Below, piece after piece: positions 49,089-59,343 of a DNA stretch of 64,000 bases; the first letter of the stretch is position 1; the number at the start of each line of letters is the position of its first letter. Source of the DNA: Neptuniibacter sp048548695 (GTDB lineage: Bacteria > Pseudomonadota > Gammaproteobacteria > Pseudomonadales > Balneatricaceae); NCBI RefSeq assembly GCF_048548695.1, contig NZ_JBLYIF010000004.1. One strand, written 5' to 3'. A program made the translations under genes and the position numbers. The notes beneath the pieces were generated by a model. That model ran no database searches. It saw only the letters and a list, made by a program, of their open reading frames with translations, and had not been told where the DNA came from.

Positions 49089-49967
49089 ATGCCACATATA
49101 ATAAAACCTCAGGAACTCCCACAGTGGGTGCCTGGCAAGTTGTTAAGTACCAGTGAAAATCTAGGCTGGCATGGAATTGCGCAGCGTTCCTATCGCTATC
49201 AGGGGCAAGATGTTCCCATTCCTCCTATCGATCATTACATGATTGTGCGTTACAACAGGGCCCATACTCCCATGCAGCGGTGTTTTGATGGGCGCTGGAG
49301 TAAGAAAGTCTGCAGCTCTGGCGATCTATCCTTATTGACCAGCCTCTCGGATTCGCATTGGTGTTGGACTCAGGAAATTGATGTCGACCATGTTTATATC
49401 TCAAATGAGCTTATGTCACGTGTCGCATGTGATGCGCTGGATAAACCCATTGATGAAGTGTTCTTGCATGACCTGCTACAGATGCAGGACCCCGTGCTGC
49501 TGCAGGTTGTTGATGCCATTCATAATGAGGCGCGTAATACCGGCCTTGGTGGGGCACTGTATGCCGAATCGCTGGGTTTGCAATTGGCCGTGCACCTGTT
49601 ACGCAACTATGCCAACGTCACGTTTAAGGCTTCAGAATCGGTAGGGTCTCTGACCCCGCTGCAAAAGCGGCGGTTGGTAGAGTATATCCACAGCAATATC
49701 CAGAACAGCATTCGCATGGAGGGTCTGGCCGAGATAGTGGGAATGGGGGTCTGGACCTTTTCCAGAAAATTTGCCGATACCTTTCAATGTACCCCGCATA
49801 CATTTGTAACCTCATTGCGGGTTGAAAAAGCCAAACAGATGCTGACTGACGGGAACTGTGCCATTAAGCAGATTGCCGGTGACTGTGGCTTCTCTGATCA
49901 GGCGCATTTGACCCGAGTGCTACGCGCTAAGCTTGGTGTCACTCCGGGGCAATTGCGCCGTGCTTAG
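49089..49967 (+). CDS. AraC-family transcriptional regulator (AraC-binding-like domain)
   Basis: 292 residues: an N-terminal AraC-binding-like domain (DHYMIVRYNRAHTPMQRCFDG) and C-terminal helix-turn-helix pair (MEGLAEIVGMGVWTFSRKF and IKQIAGDCGFSDQAHLTRV). Different subfamily from the regulator at 28006. ATG 49089 is preferred to the TTG at 49080. It lies downstream of the BVMO operon behind its own sigma-54 promoter, so it may be a second-tier regulator of the ketone or alcohol genes. Confidence 0.85.
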   Translation: MPHIIKPQELPQWVPGKLLSTSENLGWHGIAQRSYRYQGQDVPIPPIDHYMIVRYNRAHTPMQRCFDGRWSKKVCSSGDLSLLTSLSDSHWCWTQEIDVDHVYISNELMSRVACDALDKPIDEVFLHDLLQMQDPVLLQVVDAIHNEARNTGLGGALYAESLGLQLAVHLLRNYANVTFKASESVGSLTPLQKRRLVEYIHSNIQNSIRMEGLAEIVGMGVWTFSRKFADTFQCTPHTFVTSLRVEKAKQMLTDGNCAIKQIAGDCGFSDQAHLTRVLRAKLGVTPGQLRRA

Positions 49968-50065
49968 TACAGCACCAGATGATGCCAAAAGCGATAACGT
50001 CTCACCCCCTCTCTGGGCCTGAAATCTGATAATCAGGACAGGGTTTAATGATCCATTTTCAGCCG

Positions 50066-50106
50066 CGCCGATCAGGTAATTTATGTTGCTTGACCGGCGT
50101 TTTTTT
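50066..50106 (+). terminator. Terminator of the second AraC gene
   Basis: CGCCG and CGGCG arms with an inner partial stem, followed by seven T. The remaining part of 49968-50357 has no gene. Confidence 0.6.
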
Positions 50107-50357
50107 ATGTCAATACATCGCTGTTGCTTATCGCAAGTTAACATCGAAAAGTTGCTTTTTTTTAAGGCTTTAGTCGAGTATTCATTTTGTTTCAAACACT
50201 TGAGCTTTGATAGCTGGCAGCGTAGAGTTTTAAAATTCTATCAGGCACCGCTTATGGCACTTGATTGCAATAGTGGTGGATTATGTTTGCCTACCGTATT
50301 AAATAACTTATAAAGCTATAATTCTCTGAGCACAAACAGTGAGTCCATTACCTGACA

Positions 50358-53300
50358 ATGACAACTGCAGAGGCTGTGCGTTTGACTAACTCGAACACGT
50401 CTTTCCGCTCCCTTCTTTGGGCAGCACTGATTTTAGTTGTGGGCTTGGTGCTTGCTTTTCTGGTCACCCGACAGATAGCCAATTTTCAGCACGCTCAGGC
50501 ACAGCAACGGTTTGACACCCTGGCCGATCAGGTGCTCGGTAGCTTAACCGGCCGGGTACTGAAATATGAGCATGGCCTGAGGGGCATGCGGGGTGTTGTC
50601 AATGCATTGTGGCCGGATGAGCTGAACTATGAAAAAGTGCTCTCCTATGCCGCTAGCCGGGAAGTGGATAGGGAATTTCCAGGTTCTCGTGGTTTTGGTT
50701 TTATCCAAAAAGTGCCAAGAAATCAGGAGGCCGCTTTTCTACAGGCGGCGCGGGAGGTTGGCCGGTCTGATTTTAAGATCAGTGAGCTGAACGCACACGT
50801 CCATGACCGGCTGGTAATCCGTTATATAGAACCGGTCACTAACAACCGGCAGGCCGTCGGACTGGATATCGCTTCAGAAAATAACCGGCGTACTGCAGCA
50901 TTACAGGCGATGCGGACTGGTGAGGCTACACTGACCCACCCGATTACACTAGTGCAGGCATCTGGTGCTGTACGGCACGGTTTTTTGCTGTTGATCCCTA
51001 CGTATACCCCCGGCATGCCGATGGCAACGCCGGCAGAGCGAGAAGCAGCGGCATTTGGCCTCGCATACACCCCGCTGTTGATGGATGAAATACTGGAAGG
51101 GCTGGACATGATCGGACAGGAACTTTCCCTGACCGTGTTGGATATTGATGCTGATGGCAGTCCCAGCCTGTTTTATGCCGCAGGGGAATTGGCTGAATCG
51201 CAACGGCAGCCGAGTTTGACCGGTCAGCGGCCCATTCATCTGTTCGGTCGTGACTGGATTGTCGAGGTGAAAGCACTACCGGCGTTTTTCTCCCAGCTCA
51301 ACCACCAACCACCGGTGCGAATTTTCTTCCTGCTTGCTTTGGCATCCCTGTTACTGGCCACCGTGTTGTATGGTTTTCTGGAGCTGCGTTCACGCAAGCA
51401 CCGCTCACTGCGGGAACAGGCACGTATGGCTGCGATCATTGAAGGCTCTAACGATGCCATTATTGCTTTAGACGGGGCACGTAAAATATCCCTGTTTAAC
51501 GCAGCGGCAGAAGCTATATTTGGCTACTCGGAAAGCGATGTTATCGGCACGGATGTTGAAGTGTTATTGCCGGGTCTAAACCTTGATCAATTCATCTCAC
51601 CCGACCGGGCTCTCCGGTCTGATAAATATGCTAGTGCACAAATGCCGCTGCGTGCCCGCCAGATTGATGGTAGGCATCGACAGGGCAGTACCATTCCGAC
51701 GGAGATAAACCTGTCGGTTACCCAGATGGACGGGCAGGATACATTGACCCTGATTGTGCGCGATATTACTGAACGCCAATTGTTAGAAAAACAGTTACGC
51801 CAGCAAAATGATGAACTGGAACGCCGGGTAACTGAGCGCACTATCGATCTGGAACGCGCTCGCGCAGAGGCCGAAAAGTTATCCCAGATTAAAAGTGAAT
51901 TCCTGGCCAACATGAGCCACGAAATCCGTACCCCACTGCACGCTGTTTTGGGTATGGTCTCACTGCTTCGTGAGAGTACGTTGCAGCAAGAGCAGCGAGT
52001 TCAGGCGGAAACCATACATGAGAGCGCGCAAATGCTGCTGGGGTTGATTAATGACATTTTGGATATCTCCAAAATCGAAGCGGGCAAAATTGAACTGGAA
52101 CCCGTTGATTTTAATCTGTTGTCATTACTCGAAGGTCTGGAAAACTCATACCGTCCTATGGCAGAGCACAAAGGCCTTGTGCTGACCACAGAGTGTGAGG
52201 TGCAGGCACCGCTGTGGTTACGCAGTGATGTGGCACGTATCCGCCAAATCCTTACTAACCTGGTCGGCAATGCAATAAAGTTCACCGAGCAGGGACAGGT
52301 GCAGATCAAGTGCCAAATCCTCGATGCCGGCAGTGATAGTGTACATCTGTTATTCAGTGTCAGGGATAGTGGAATTGGTATTAGCAAGCAGCAGCAGGCG
52401 AGTCTGTTTCAGCGTTTTCAGCAGGTAGACGGCTCGTTGACTCGTCGCTATGGTGGTACCGGTCTGGGGCTGGCTATCTGCCGACAATTGGCGGACCTGT
52501 TGCAGGGCAATGTGACAGTCAGCAGCGAGGAGGGGGTTGGTTCGACCTTTACTCTGGAGCTTCAGCTGCCAAGAGGTACGGCCGCGGCAGAGAGTTCAGA
52601 TACGCATCTGGATGAAAAGACCTTTTCTGGCCGGGTGTTGGTGGTTGATGATGTGGCAGCCAACCAGTTGTTGGCCAGCATGACCTTGCGCCGGTTTGGG
52701 TTGGCGGTGGATGTGGCGGATGATGGTCTGGCAGCGTTACGCCAGTTGGCCATGTTTCAATACGATCTGGTATTTATGGATATGCAGATGCCAGAGATGG
52801 ACGGTCTGGAAGCTACCCGTCGCTTACGCAGTGGTGCAGTGGCCGGTGCCGATAGCAGAGTTCCTGTGGTTGCCATGACGGCGAATGCTATGGAGGGCGA
52901 TAAACAGCGTTGCTTACAAGCGGGTATGGATGACTACATTGCGAAACCGATTGAGCCAGCTGCACTGCAACGGGTTTTACAGCAGTGGTTATCAGGGCAG
53001 GCGGTCAAAAGTGTTGAGCCTTTTGCACAACCCAATGTGAGCCTTCCTGCTGTGGCGCCAATCGTTGCGCTTGAAGCTTCAAATTCAAGTGTATGGGATT
53101 TACCGGGTCTGTTAGAGCGTGTCATGGGGGATCGGAATCTGGCAGCTAAGCTGCTTCAGGCCTGGCTATCCGAATGGCCGGATATGTTCTACCGGCTAGC
53201 CGAATCGGTGGACCAACGTGATGCTGAAGCTATAGCGAAGCATGCCCATGCCATCAAGGGTGCTGCAGCAAATCTGGATGCCAACACCGTGCGGGATCTA

Positions 53301-53423
53301 GCTCTGGAGCTGGAGTTGTCCGGCAAGCAGAATCAGCTTAATCAGGCAGATGCTTTGTTGGCGCAGCTTGACATAGCACAGCAGCAGTTTGAGCAAACGG
53401 CCCGGCAGGAACTTAACCTGTAA
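50358..53423 (+). CDS. CHASE-domain hybrid sensor histidine kinase
   Basis: 1021 residues in the order: TM1 (about 17-38), periplasmic CHASE domain (about 75-290), TM2 (about 322-342), PAS (about 360-480, FNAAAEAIFGYSESDVIGTD), coiled coil, HisKA with H521 in MSHEIRTPLHAV, HATPase with NAIKFTE and GGTGLGLAI, receiver with phospho-acceptor D808 in VFMDMQMPEMDG, and C-terminal Hpt with H964 in HAIKGAAANL. A complete four-step phosphorelay; the final response regulator is not adjacent. CHASE domains sense small extracytoplasmic ligands. No link to the alcohol island is shown. Confidence 0.95.
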   Translation: MTTAEAVRLTNSNTSFRSLLWAALILVVGLVLAFLVTRQIANFQHAQAQQRFDTLADQVLGSLTGRVLKYEHGLRGMRGVVNALWPDELNYEKVLSYAASREVDREFPGSRGFGFIQKVPRNQEAAFLQAAREVGRSDFKISELNAHVHDRLVIRYIEPVTNNRQAVGLDIASENNRRTAALQAMRTGEATLTHPITLVQASGAVRHGFLLLIPTYTPGMPMATPAEREAAAFGLAYTPLLMDEILEGLDMIGQELSLTVLDIDADGSPSLFYAAGELAESQRQPSLTGQRPIHLFGRDWIVEVKALPAFFSQLNHQPPVRIFFLLALASLLLATVLYGFLELRSRKHRSLREQARMAAIIEGSNDAIIALDGARKISLFNAAAEAIFGYSESDVIGTDVEVLLPGLNLDQFISPDRALRSDKYASAQMPLRARQIDGRHRQGSTIPTEINLSVTQMDGQDTLTLIVRDITERQLLEKQLRQQNDELERRVTERTIDLERARAEAEKLSQIKSEFLANMSHEIRTPLHAVLGMVSLLRESTLQQEQRVQAETIHESAQMLLGLINDILDISKIEAGKIELEPVDFNLLSLLEGLENSYRPMAEHKGLVLTTECEVQAPLWLRSDVARIRQILTNLVGNAIKFTEQGQVQIKCQILDAGSDSVHLLFSVRDSGIGISKQQQASLFQRFQQVDGSLTRRYGGTGLGLAICRQLADLLQGNVTVSSEEGVGSTFTLELQLPRGTAAAESSDTHLDEKTFSGRVLVVDDVAANQLLASMTLRRFGLAVDVADDGLAALRQLAMFQYDLVFMDMQMPEMDGLEATRRLRSGAVAGADSRVPVVAMTANAMEGDKQRCLQAGMDDYIAKPIEPAALQRVLQQWLSGQAVKSVEPFAQPNVSLPAVAPIVALEASNSSVWDLPGLLERVMGDRNLAAKLLQAWLSEWPDMFYRLAESVDQRDAEAIAKHAHAIKGAAANLDANTVRDLALELELSGKQNQLNQADALLAQLDIAQQQFEQTARQELNL

Positions 53424-53438
53424 CGCGGTTCTTCTTCT

Positions 53439-53464
53439 GCACCGGGCCATCATGCCCGGTGTTT
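53439..53464 (+). terminator. Terminator of the hybrid kinase gene
   Basis: ACCGGGC-CATCA-TGCCCGGT stem followed by GTTTCTT. The rest of 53424-53686 has no gene. Confidence 0.6.
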
Positions 53465-53686
53465 CTTACGTGGGTTCATTTTCACCGCCTGCTGCAATTA
53501 AATGCAGTTTTTGGATATTCCGTGCATTTTTCGACCATAAACCCTGTCTTAACCTCGTTATTTTAACCTCAGGCCTTCCTCTTTAAGGTCTCACGATAAT
53601 AAGAAAATCGAGGTTAAAAATGATCGACAATAATTACGACTCTCCAGACCTACATGGCCACTACGAGTTGCATTCAATTGGTGTTC

Positions 53687-54031
53687 TTAAGTTTTCAGGG
53701 AGAGGTTCAAGCCCAGCTCGGCAAGTTTTTTGGCAGCCAGATCGATATGTACACGAATCTCATGATCGGTGCAGCGGCGTCCAGAACGTTGTCGCCGGTC
53801 GGATGCCTGCGCACGCTCTGCATCTTTGCGCCGGTTTCTGATGATTCTGCGCTCACAGCACCGTCGTCTGCGCTCCTTGCCAGCGTAGTTCTGCTGCTGG
53901 TATCTGAGGTACCATTCACGGGCGATCGCGAGTGAGGGCATCGGCTTGCTGACAGCGGTCAGGCGCGGTGCTTTTTTGGCCCAGACGTAAAAAATACGTT
54001 CGCCATCGAAATCTCTGACCAGAAAGATCAT
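53687..54031 (-). CDS. Small Arg-rich protein of unknown function
   Basis: 114 residues. The N-terminal ~50 (FLVRDFDGERIFYVWAKKA, then AIAREWYLRYQQQ) look like a folded domain, followed by an Arg-rich tail (GKERRRRCCERR, NRRKDAE, DRRQRSGRR) and an amphipathic end HIDLAAKKLAELGLNL. I recall similar short 'YxGxERRR' proteins in related genera, without known function. ATG 54031 is preferred to an upstream TTG. An opposite-strand frame in the same place is less protein-like. Confidence 0.5.
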   Translation of the reverse strand: MIFLVRDFDGERIFYVWAKKAPRLTAVSKPMPSLAIAREWYLRYQQQNYAGKERRRRCCERRIIRNRRKDAERAQASDRRQRSGRRCTDHEIRVHIDLAAKKLAELGLNLSLKT

Positions 54032-54304
54032 CCCCAATACTCACTTGCTGCAACCGCCTGCGAGCTGCAGGCAGGCAGTAACCCCGTTGTTACTGCTGGT
54101 TTTATTGTAAAGGATCGCTGTGATCGGGCCAAACAGCTCACCAGGTAAAGGCAGTCAGACGCTAGCTGATACCAAGTTAGGGCGGAGTGGTATGGGGGGA
54201 ACAGATAAAACCCAGTGTCTTGCTGGTAGCAGCAGTTGTCCTTGTACTTAATGGCCGTTTAAACTGACTGCCTTCTTAGGCAAGTTAAACTGCAAGGGTG
54301 CTCT

Positions 54305-55606
54305 ATGAAACAGTGTCAGGCTTTTCGGGGGCGTGTACTGCACTTTACCGATAACCCACAACACTCCGGCGAAGCGGCTTATGAGTATTGGTCCGATGGC
54401 ATGTTGCTGGTGGCCGATGGCAAAATACACCATGCCGGTGACTGGAATAGCCTGGCCTCGAAACTGCCAGCAGGCACTGAGTGTATCGAATACCCTCATC
54501 ATCTGCTGATTCCGGGGTTTGTTGATAGCCATATTCATTACCCGCAAACTGAGATGATTGCGGCTTACGGTGAGCAACTGCTGGACTGGCTGCAGCGCTA
54601 TACCTTTCCGGTTGAGATGCAGTTTGCTGATCCTGATCACTGTGCCGCTGTTGCCCGCTGGTTTCTGGATGAACTGTTGCGTAATGGCACCACGACGGCG
54701 ATGGTGTTTTGCACCGTACATCCAACCTCGGTTGATGCGCTGTTTCAGGAAGCTTGGGAGCGACGTTTGCGTTTGATCGCAGGCAAAGTTTTGATGGACC
54801 GGAATGCGCCTGAAGCGTTACTGGAAGATGCAGAGACGGGGTATCAGAGTTCACAACAGCTGATAGAGCGTTGGCATGGAGTTGATCGTCTGTCCTACGC
54901 AGTTACTCCCCGTTTTGCCCCTACCAGCAGCTCCGAACAGTTGGCGCTGGCCGGCAAGTTGTTGAAGCAATATCCGGGGCTCTACTTGCAGACGCACCTG
55001 TCAGAAAATTTGGCTGAACTGGCGTGGGTAAAAGATCTGTATCCGGATGCCCGACACTATCTTGATGTGTATGCACAAGCCGGGCTACTCGGGCCCCGCA
55101 GTGTATTTGCCCATGGCATACACCTCTGTGCAGATGAGTGGAACCGCCTGGCTGAAACGGACTCTGTGCTGGCGCATTGCCCCAGTTCCAACCTGTTTCT
55201 GGGTTCAGGATTGTTTGATTTGCAACAGGCCCAGGCCAGTGGTGTGCGCTTAGGTATGGGTACGGATGTGGGCGCCGGCACCAGTTTTTCCATGTTGCAG
55301 ACGCTGGCTGATGCCTACAAGGTCCAGCAGCTTCAGGGGGTGGGACTGGAGCCGTTGCAGGCTCTGTATATGGCGACCCTCGGTGGTGCCAGAGCCCTTT
55401 CGCTGGATCACTTGATTGGTAGTTTCCAGCCTGGGTATGAAGCCGACTTTACTGTGCTTGATCTGCATGCGACGCCTTTGATCCAGCAACGGCTGGAGTA
55501 TTGCAGGGAACTCAAAGACTTGTTGTTTGTGTTGCAAACACTGGGTGATGACCGCTGTGTAGCCGCGACTTATATATTAGGCCAGTGTTTGTATCAACGG
55601 TTGTAG
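54305..55606 (+). CDS. guaD: Guanine deaminase
   Basis: 433 residues of the amidohydrolase superfamily. It hydrolyses guanine to xanthine and ammonia in the cytoplasm. The signature PGFVDSHIHYPQTEMIAAYG (about 78-97) carries the metal-binding HxH, with later metal/catalytic residues in QTHLSENLAELAW, FAHGIHLC and GMGTDVGAGTSFSM. Flanking genes are unrelated, so it appears to be a single-gene unit. Confidence 0.95.
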   Translation: MKQCQAFRGRVLHFTDNPQHSGEAAYEYWSDGMLLVADGKIHHAGDWNSLASKLPAGTECIEYPHHLLIPGFVDSHIHYPQTEMIAAYGEQLLDWLQRYTFPVEMQFADPDHCAAVARWFLDELLRNGTTTAMVFCTVHPTSVDALFQEAWERRLRLIAGKVLMDRNAPEALLEDAETGYQSSQQLIERWHGVDRLSYAVTPRFAPTSSSEQLALAGKLLKQYPGLYLQTHLSENLAELAWVKDLYPDARHYLDVYAQAGLLGPRSVFAHGIHLCADEWNRLAETDSVLAHCPSSNLFLGSGLFDLQQAQASGVRLGMGTDVGAGTSFSMLQTLADAYKVQQLQGVGLEPLQALYMATLGGARALSLDHLIGSFQPGYEADFTVLDLHATPLIQQRLEYCRELKDLLFVLQTLGDDRCVAATYILGQCLYQRL

Positions 55607-55787
55607 TGCAACGCTGACGCAGGCCAATTTGGGGGTGGGCTGAGGGCTGCTTCAAATTCTGTTATTGATTCGCAAGTGTAATTCACGCACAATTTATAGG
55701 TTTTTATTCGCCGGGACAGTCTATACCTGGAGGGGTATATGCCGATATTATGAGCCTAACGCTATCCTATAATCCCTCTGAGGTGTC

Positions 55788-56426
55788 ATGAAAAAACTGC
55801 TTTTAGTGGGTATTCCAACCCTGCTATTGCTGGGCCTGGCGGTTGGAGCGGGGCTGTTTATACGCAACCTTCAACAGCAGCTTGTGGGTTACCAGGAGGT
55901 TGGATCTCTGGAGCAAATGCAGGTATTCAATCTGGAAAACCAGGATCTCAAGCTGGCACGCGATGCGCTGGCAGACAGGTTGAGTATGCAACAAAAAGCC
56001 TTTGTTACTTATCGGCAACAGGCGGTAGCGTTGCTTGAAACACAGGCAGTAAGACGTCTGCAAACCGCTCCGGCAGCTTTGTTGCCTTCCACTGGCCCTA
56101 TGGTACTGGCTGCAACTGCTACCCAAATCCAGCAGGAAAATTGCCAGCAGGTTGAACAACTTTTGGCGCTTGAAATGCAGCTTTATGGTGAGTTTGACCC
56201 TGCTGCGGTGATGCAGAAACAGCGTGTCTGCGACAGTTTTATTGAGGGGGAGTTGCTCCCGCTGGTCCGGGTGAGAATGCTAAGCCTTAAAGCATCACTC
56301 GGTGGTGACCAGGGACACCTGTCCGGCGATGTTGATGATGCTTTTATCGCCAACCGTAACCTGCTTCAGCAGTGGAACATACCGGTCTCTGAATCGCTTG
56401 AGCGACAGTTAAAGATTCGGCACTGA
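55788..56426 (+). CDS. Membrane-anchored periplasmic protein of unknown function
   Basis: 212 residues: one N-terminal transmembrane helix (about 3-25), then a predicted coiled coil (GSLEQMQVFNLENQDLKLARDALADRLSMQQ) and a helical C-terminal part with two Cys (ENCQQVEQ, QRVCDSF) that could form a disulfide. GAGGTGTC precedes the ATG. No family recognised. It is upstream of two c-di-GMP genes with which it may share a transcript. Confidence 0.65.
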   Translation: MKKLLLVGIPTLLLLGLAVGAGLFIRNLQQQLVGYQEVGSLEQMQVFNLENQDLKLARDALADRLSMQQKAFVTYRQQAVALLETQAVRRLQTAPAALLPSTGPMVLAATATQIQQENCQQVEQLLALEMQLYGEFDPAAVMQKQRVCDSFIEGELLPLVRVRMLSLKASLGGDQGHLSGDVDDAFIANRNLLQQWNIPVSESLERQLKIRH

Positions 56427-56573
56427 GCACGGTTGCAATTGGTTTTATCGATTTGGGTTCAGGTATCGTGCCTGGGCAATTCAGTAGATTTGACGATACC
56501 CATTGGTAACAGGTGTTAGCGTCCCTGGTGCCCCATTAGCGTGGTATGCAATAGGTGGCACGGAGGCAAGCTT

Positions 56574-58013
56574 TTGAAACAATCACGTGTTTTTAATACC
56601 TTGAGTGGTAACAAGCTGGTTATCGCTATCTGCATATTTGTGCTGTTAGATTGCTCGATCCTGGGTATCAATATCTTTATCACACATCAGGTAGAACAGG
56701 ATGCCCTGGCTATTAATATCGCCGGTCGGCAACGCATGTTGTCTCAGCGTTTCACCAAAAGTTTGTTATTAATTCAGCAGTCGGCACAGCCTGAAGCTTA
56801 TCTGCAGGAGCTGAAGTACAGCTATAGCCGCTTTGTCAGTACATTACAGGGGTTTACCAGTGGCGGTACTGTGTTTGATGGCGCAGACAATCCGGTTTGG
56901 ATCAGGCAGATTCAAGATGAGAAGGTGCAGGCGATATTAAGTGACACCTGGGCGATTATAACGCCACTACAGCCGCTGATTGAGGCTCAACTGGCAGGCA
57001 ATAATTCGCCGCGCCAGCAACAAGTCGCGGTGCAAACGGTACAGCAGGAAAATCTCAAGGTGCTCAAGCTGATGAACAGCCTGACCTTGCGCATAGAGCA
57101 ACTTTCCAAGATCAAGACCTCCCTGATCAGGCAGGTACAAAGTGCGGCTTTATTGTTTACGTTGGTTAATTTTTTCTTTGTAGTCAAATATCTGTTGCAG
57201 CGAACGCGTCAGGCTCAGGCTGAGTCGCGCAGCCTGTTGGATCTGATTGATAATACGTCTGCCTGCCTGTTGCTGACAGATACCCGGGGCCGGATTGTAA
57301 TGAGCAATAAGGCCAGCCAGGAAGCTTTTGGCTACAGTGCCGATGAATTCAGTTGTCTCAATTGGGACAAATTACTGCAAACGGATGGCGGTCAGGATCA
57401 TGTGGTGTGTAAAAATGGGCCCCTGCTGCCGGTAGAGCTGAAACAGAAAAAAGTCCGCTTTAATGGTGTGCAGTACCGGGTAATGACGCTGGTCGATCTG
57501 AGCCGGGTGACTGAAGAGCATGCCCGGTTAGCCTATATGGCCAACCATGATCCGTTAACCGGACTGGTGAATCGCCGTGTATTATTCGACCGTATTGAAT
57601 TGGAGCTAAGGCATGCCCGCCGATCGGCTTTGCAGCTTGGGGTGTTTTTTGTTGATCTGGATAAATTTAAAGCGGTGAACGATACCTATGGCCACAAACA
57701 GGGCGATGAAATTCTGGTCAAAGTGGCGAGCCGTTTGCAACATGCAGTACGAGAGACAGATACAGTCGCCAGGTATGGTGGTGATGAGTTTATCCTGTTG
57801 ATGACAGGTGTCAGTGATAAGGCTCAGTTTGAGGCCATGAAACATAAGCTGCGCAGTGCTTTTGCCGTACCGTTTGATATTGAGGGTAAACCCTTTCAGA
57901 TCGATGCCAGTGTGGGGTTTGCCTGCTATCCCGCCGATGCTAATAATGCTGCTGACCTGGTGCAGCATGCCGACCAGTTAATGTTTGCTCAAAAAGACAG
58001 CGAATATCTGTAA
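56574..58013 (+). CDS. Membrane diguanylate cyclase with PilJ-type sensor and PAS domain
   Basis: 479 residues: TM1, a periplasmic helical bundle starting NIAGRQRMLSQRFTKSLL as in the PilJ/NarX-like type IV pili sensor, TM2 (about 190-210), PAS (about 220-310) and a GGDEF domain with the intact active site GGDEF (402-406) and an I-site RETD beginning at R393. It should make c-di-GMP from GTP with product inhibition. The start is a TTG at 56574 with GGAGG seven bases upstream; the longer GTG frame overlaps that site. Confidence 0.92.
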   Translation: MKQSRVFNTLSGNKLVIAICIFVLLDCSILGINIFITHQVEQDALAINIAGRQRMLSQRFTKSLLLIQQSAQPEAYLQELKYSYSRFVSTLQGFTSGGTVFDGADNPVWIRQIQDEKVQAILSDTWAIITPLQPLIEAQLAGNNSPRQQQVAVQTVQQENLKVLKLMNSLTLRIEQLSKIKTSLIRQVQSAALLFTLVNFFFVVKYLLQRTRQAQAESRSLLDLIDNTSACLLLTDTRGRIVMSNKASQEAFGYSADEFSCLNWDKLLQTDGGQDHVVCKNGPLLPVELKQKKVRFNGVQYRVMTLVDLSRVTEEHARLAYMANHDPLTGLVNRRVLFDRIELELRHARRSALQLGVFFVDLDKFKAVNDTYGHKQGDEILVKVASRLQHAVRETDTVARYGGDEFILLMTGVSDKAQFEAMKHKLRSAFAVPFDIEGKPFQIDASVGFACYPADANNAADLVQHADQLMFAQKDSEYL

Positions 58014-58090
58014 ATCGGGGTGTTTGTTAATGATACGCACAGTTGGCGTTTATCTTGCTGTGATACTGAAAACCGTTTGAGTACTGGATC

Positions 58091-59308
58091 ATGAGCCGCA
58101 CAGTTTTACCCTATTTTCAGCCCATCATAGAAACTGCAACCGGTAAAGTCACTGGCTATGAAGCACAACTATTTGAACGTCTGGCCGATGGTTCTGTGGT
58201 GCCTGCTGACACGCTGTTAACGGATACTGAGTTGCCGTTAGAAGAGCGGTTGGAGTTGGATCGTGACGTGCGTCTGCAGGCCTTATCTGCACTGGCGGAT
58301 ATGCCGGATCATACTTTTTTAGCCATCAATATCTCCCCTCAATGGTTGCAGTTGATGGAATCCCCGGAGCATGTCGTAACACTGGACCTGCTGAAGCAGG
58401 TTGGCGGTGACCCTGCTCGGGTGATAATTGAAATCACCTCGCTGGAAGGCGATATTGATCAGCTTCAGCGGTTGGTTGAACGTTACCGGGCTGAAGGCTT
58501 TCGCATTGCGGTGGATGATTTTGGCAGCGGTTTCTCACAACTGGATCGGGTTGCCCGGCTGCAGCCTGACATTATTAAGCTGGATACTTCACTGCTCAAA
58601 GATGGTGCGCTCGGCGAAAACGGCTACCCAATAGTGCAGAGTCTTGGTGAAATGGCATCCCGTCTAGGCTCCAAAGTGTTGTTTCAGGGTATTAGTACTA
58701 AGGAGGAGTATTTCCTCGCGTTGAGCTGTGGTGCTGTCTATACCCAGGGTGAATTGTTTGGTGCTGCCAGGCCTGAACCGGTCGCGATAGACAGCGTGAC
58801 CACAACCGTACAGGAGTTGCTGGGCCATTATCGTGATATGGCGATCGAAGCGACATCCCGCAACCATTGGCGTGCCGAGCGGGTTAAGTCAGAGCTGCTT
58901 GCGCTGCGTGAACTGTTGAGAACAGCGCGCCAGGAAGCTGAACTGGTCAACTTTGTGCCAACCGATCTGCTGTTGCGGTTTTACATCTGTGACCGCAGTG
59001 GGAATCAGATTTCGCCCAACTATGAGAACAGTGAGCGTGGCTGGGTTATTGATGAAAAGCCTCAGGGCCTCAACTGGAGCTGGCGGCCCTATTTCTTTGA
59101 GTTACTGGGAGCCAATGACATTCAGCAGCGCTTGGTATTCTCTGAGCCGTATCAAGATATTCATACCGGCCAGCGGGCTCAAACTGCAGTGCTGTTTATC
59201 GATGAATCACGCATATTGTTGGCGGACCTGCTCAACGACAGTGGCAGTACAAATCTGTTCTCTGGTTTCAGTGGTATGCCGGCGAGTTGGATTCCAGAAC
59301 TGGAATAG
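58091..59308 (+). CDS. EAL-domain protein with YkuI-like C-terminal sensor, probably degenerate
   Basis: 405 residues. EAL domain about 5-240: the signature is GYEAQ rather than EAL, N in LAINISPQW and E in IIEITSLEGD are kept, and the metal-binding DD in AVDDFGSG and K in IKLDTSLL are kept. The conserved EGVE loop has become FQGISTKEE, losing a catalytic Glu. The C-terminal ~150 residues (FYICDRSGNQISPN...) resemble the PAS/Cache-like YkuI_C domain. Either weakly active or a c-di-GMP receptor. It follows the diguanylate cyclase after 77 bp. Confidence 0.88.
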   Translation: MSRTVLPYFQPIIETATGKVTGYEAQLFERLADGSVVPADTLLTDTELPLEERLELDRDVRLQALSALADMPDHTFLAINISPQWLQLMESPEHVVTLDLLKQVGGDPARVIIEITSLEGDIDQLQRLVERYRAEGFRIAVDDFGSGFSQLDRVARLQPDIIKLDTSLLKDGALGENGYPIVQSLGEMASRLGSKVLFQGISTKEEYFLALSCGAVYTQGELFGAARPEPVAIDSVTTTVQELLGHYRDMAIEATSRNHWRAERVKSELLALRELLRTARQEAELVNFVPTDLLLRFYICDRSGNQISPNYENSERGWVIDEKPQGLNWSWRPYFFELLGANDIQQRLVFSEPYQDIHTGQRAQTAVLFIDESRILLADLLNDSGSTNLFSGFSGMPASWIPELE

Positions 59309-59343
59309 TAAGCAATAGACTGGCGAATGCCAGTCGCACTTAA

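Noticed and set aside
50083..50313. 76-codon frame upstream of the hybrid kinase
   Set aside because: Starts inside a probable terminator, is Cys/Phe-rich and has no recognisable feature.
53654..53935. 93-codon plus-strand frame opposite the Arg-rich protein
   Set aside because: The minus-strand frame has a more protein-like composition with patterned Arg clusters; the plus-strand frame looks like its shadow.
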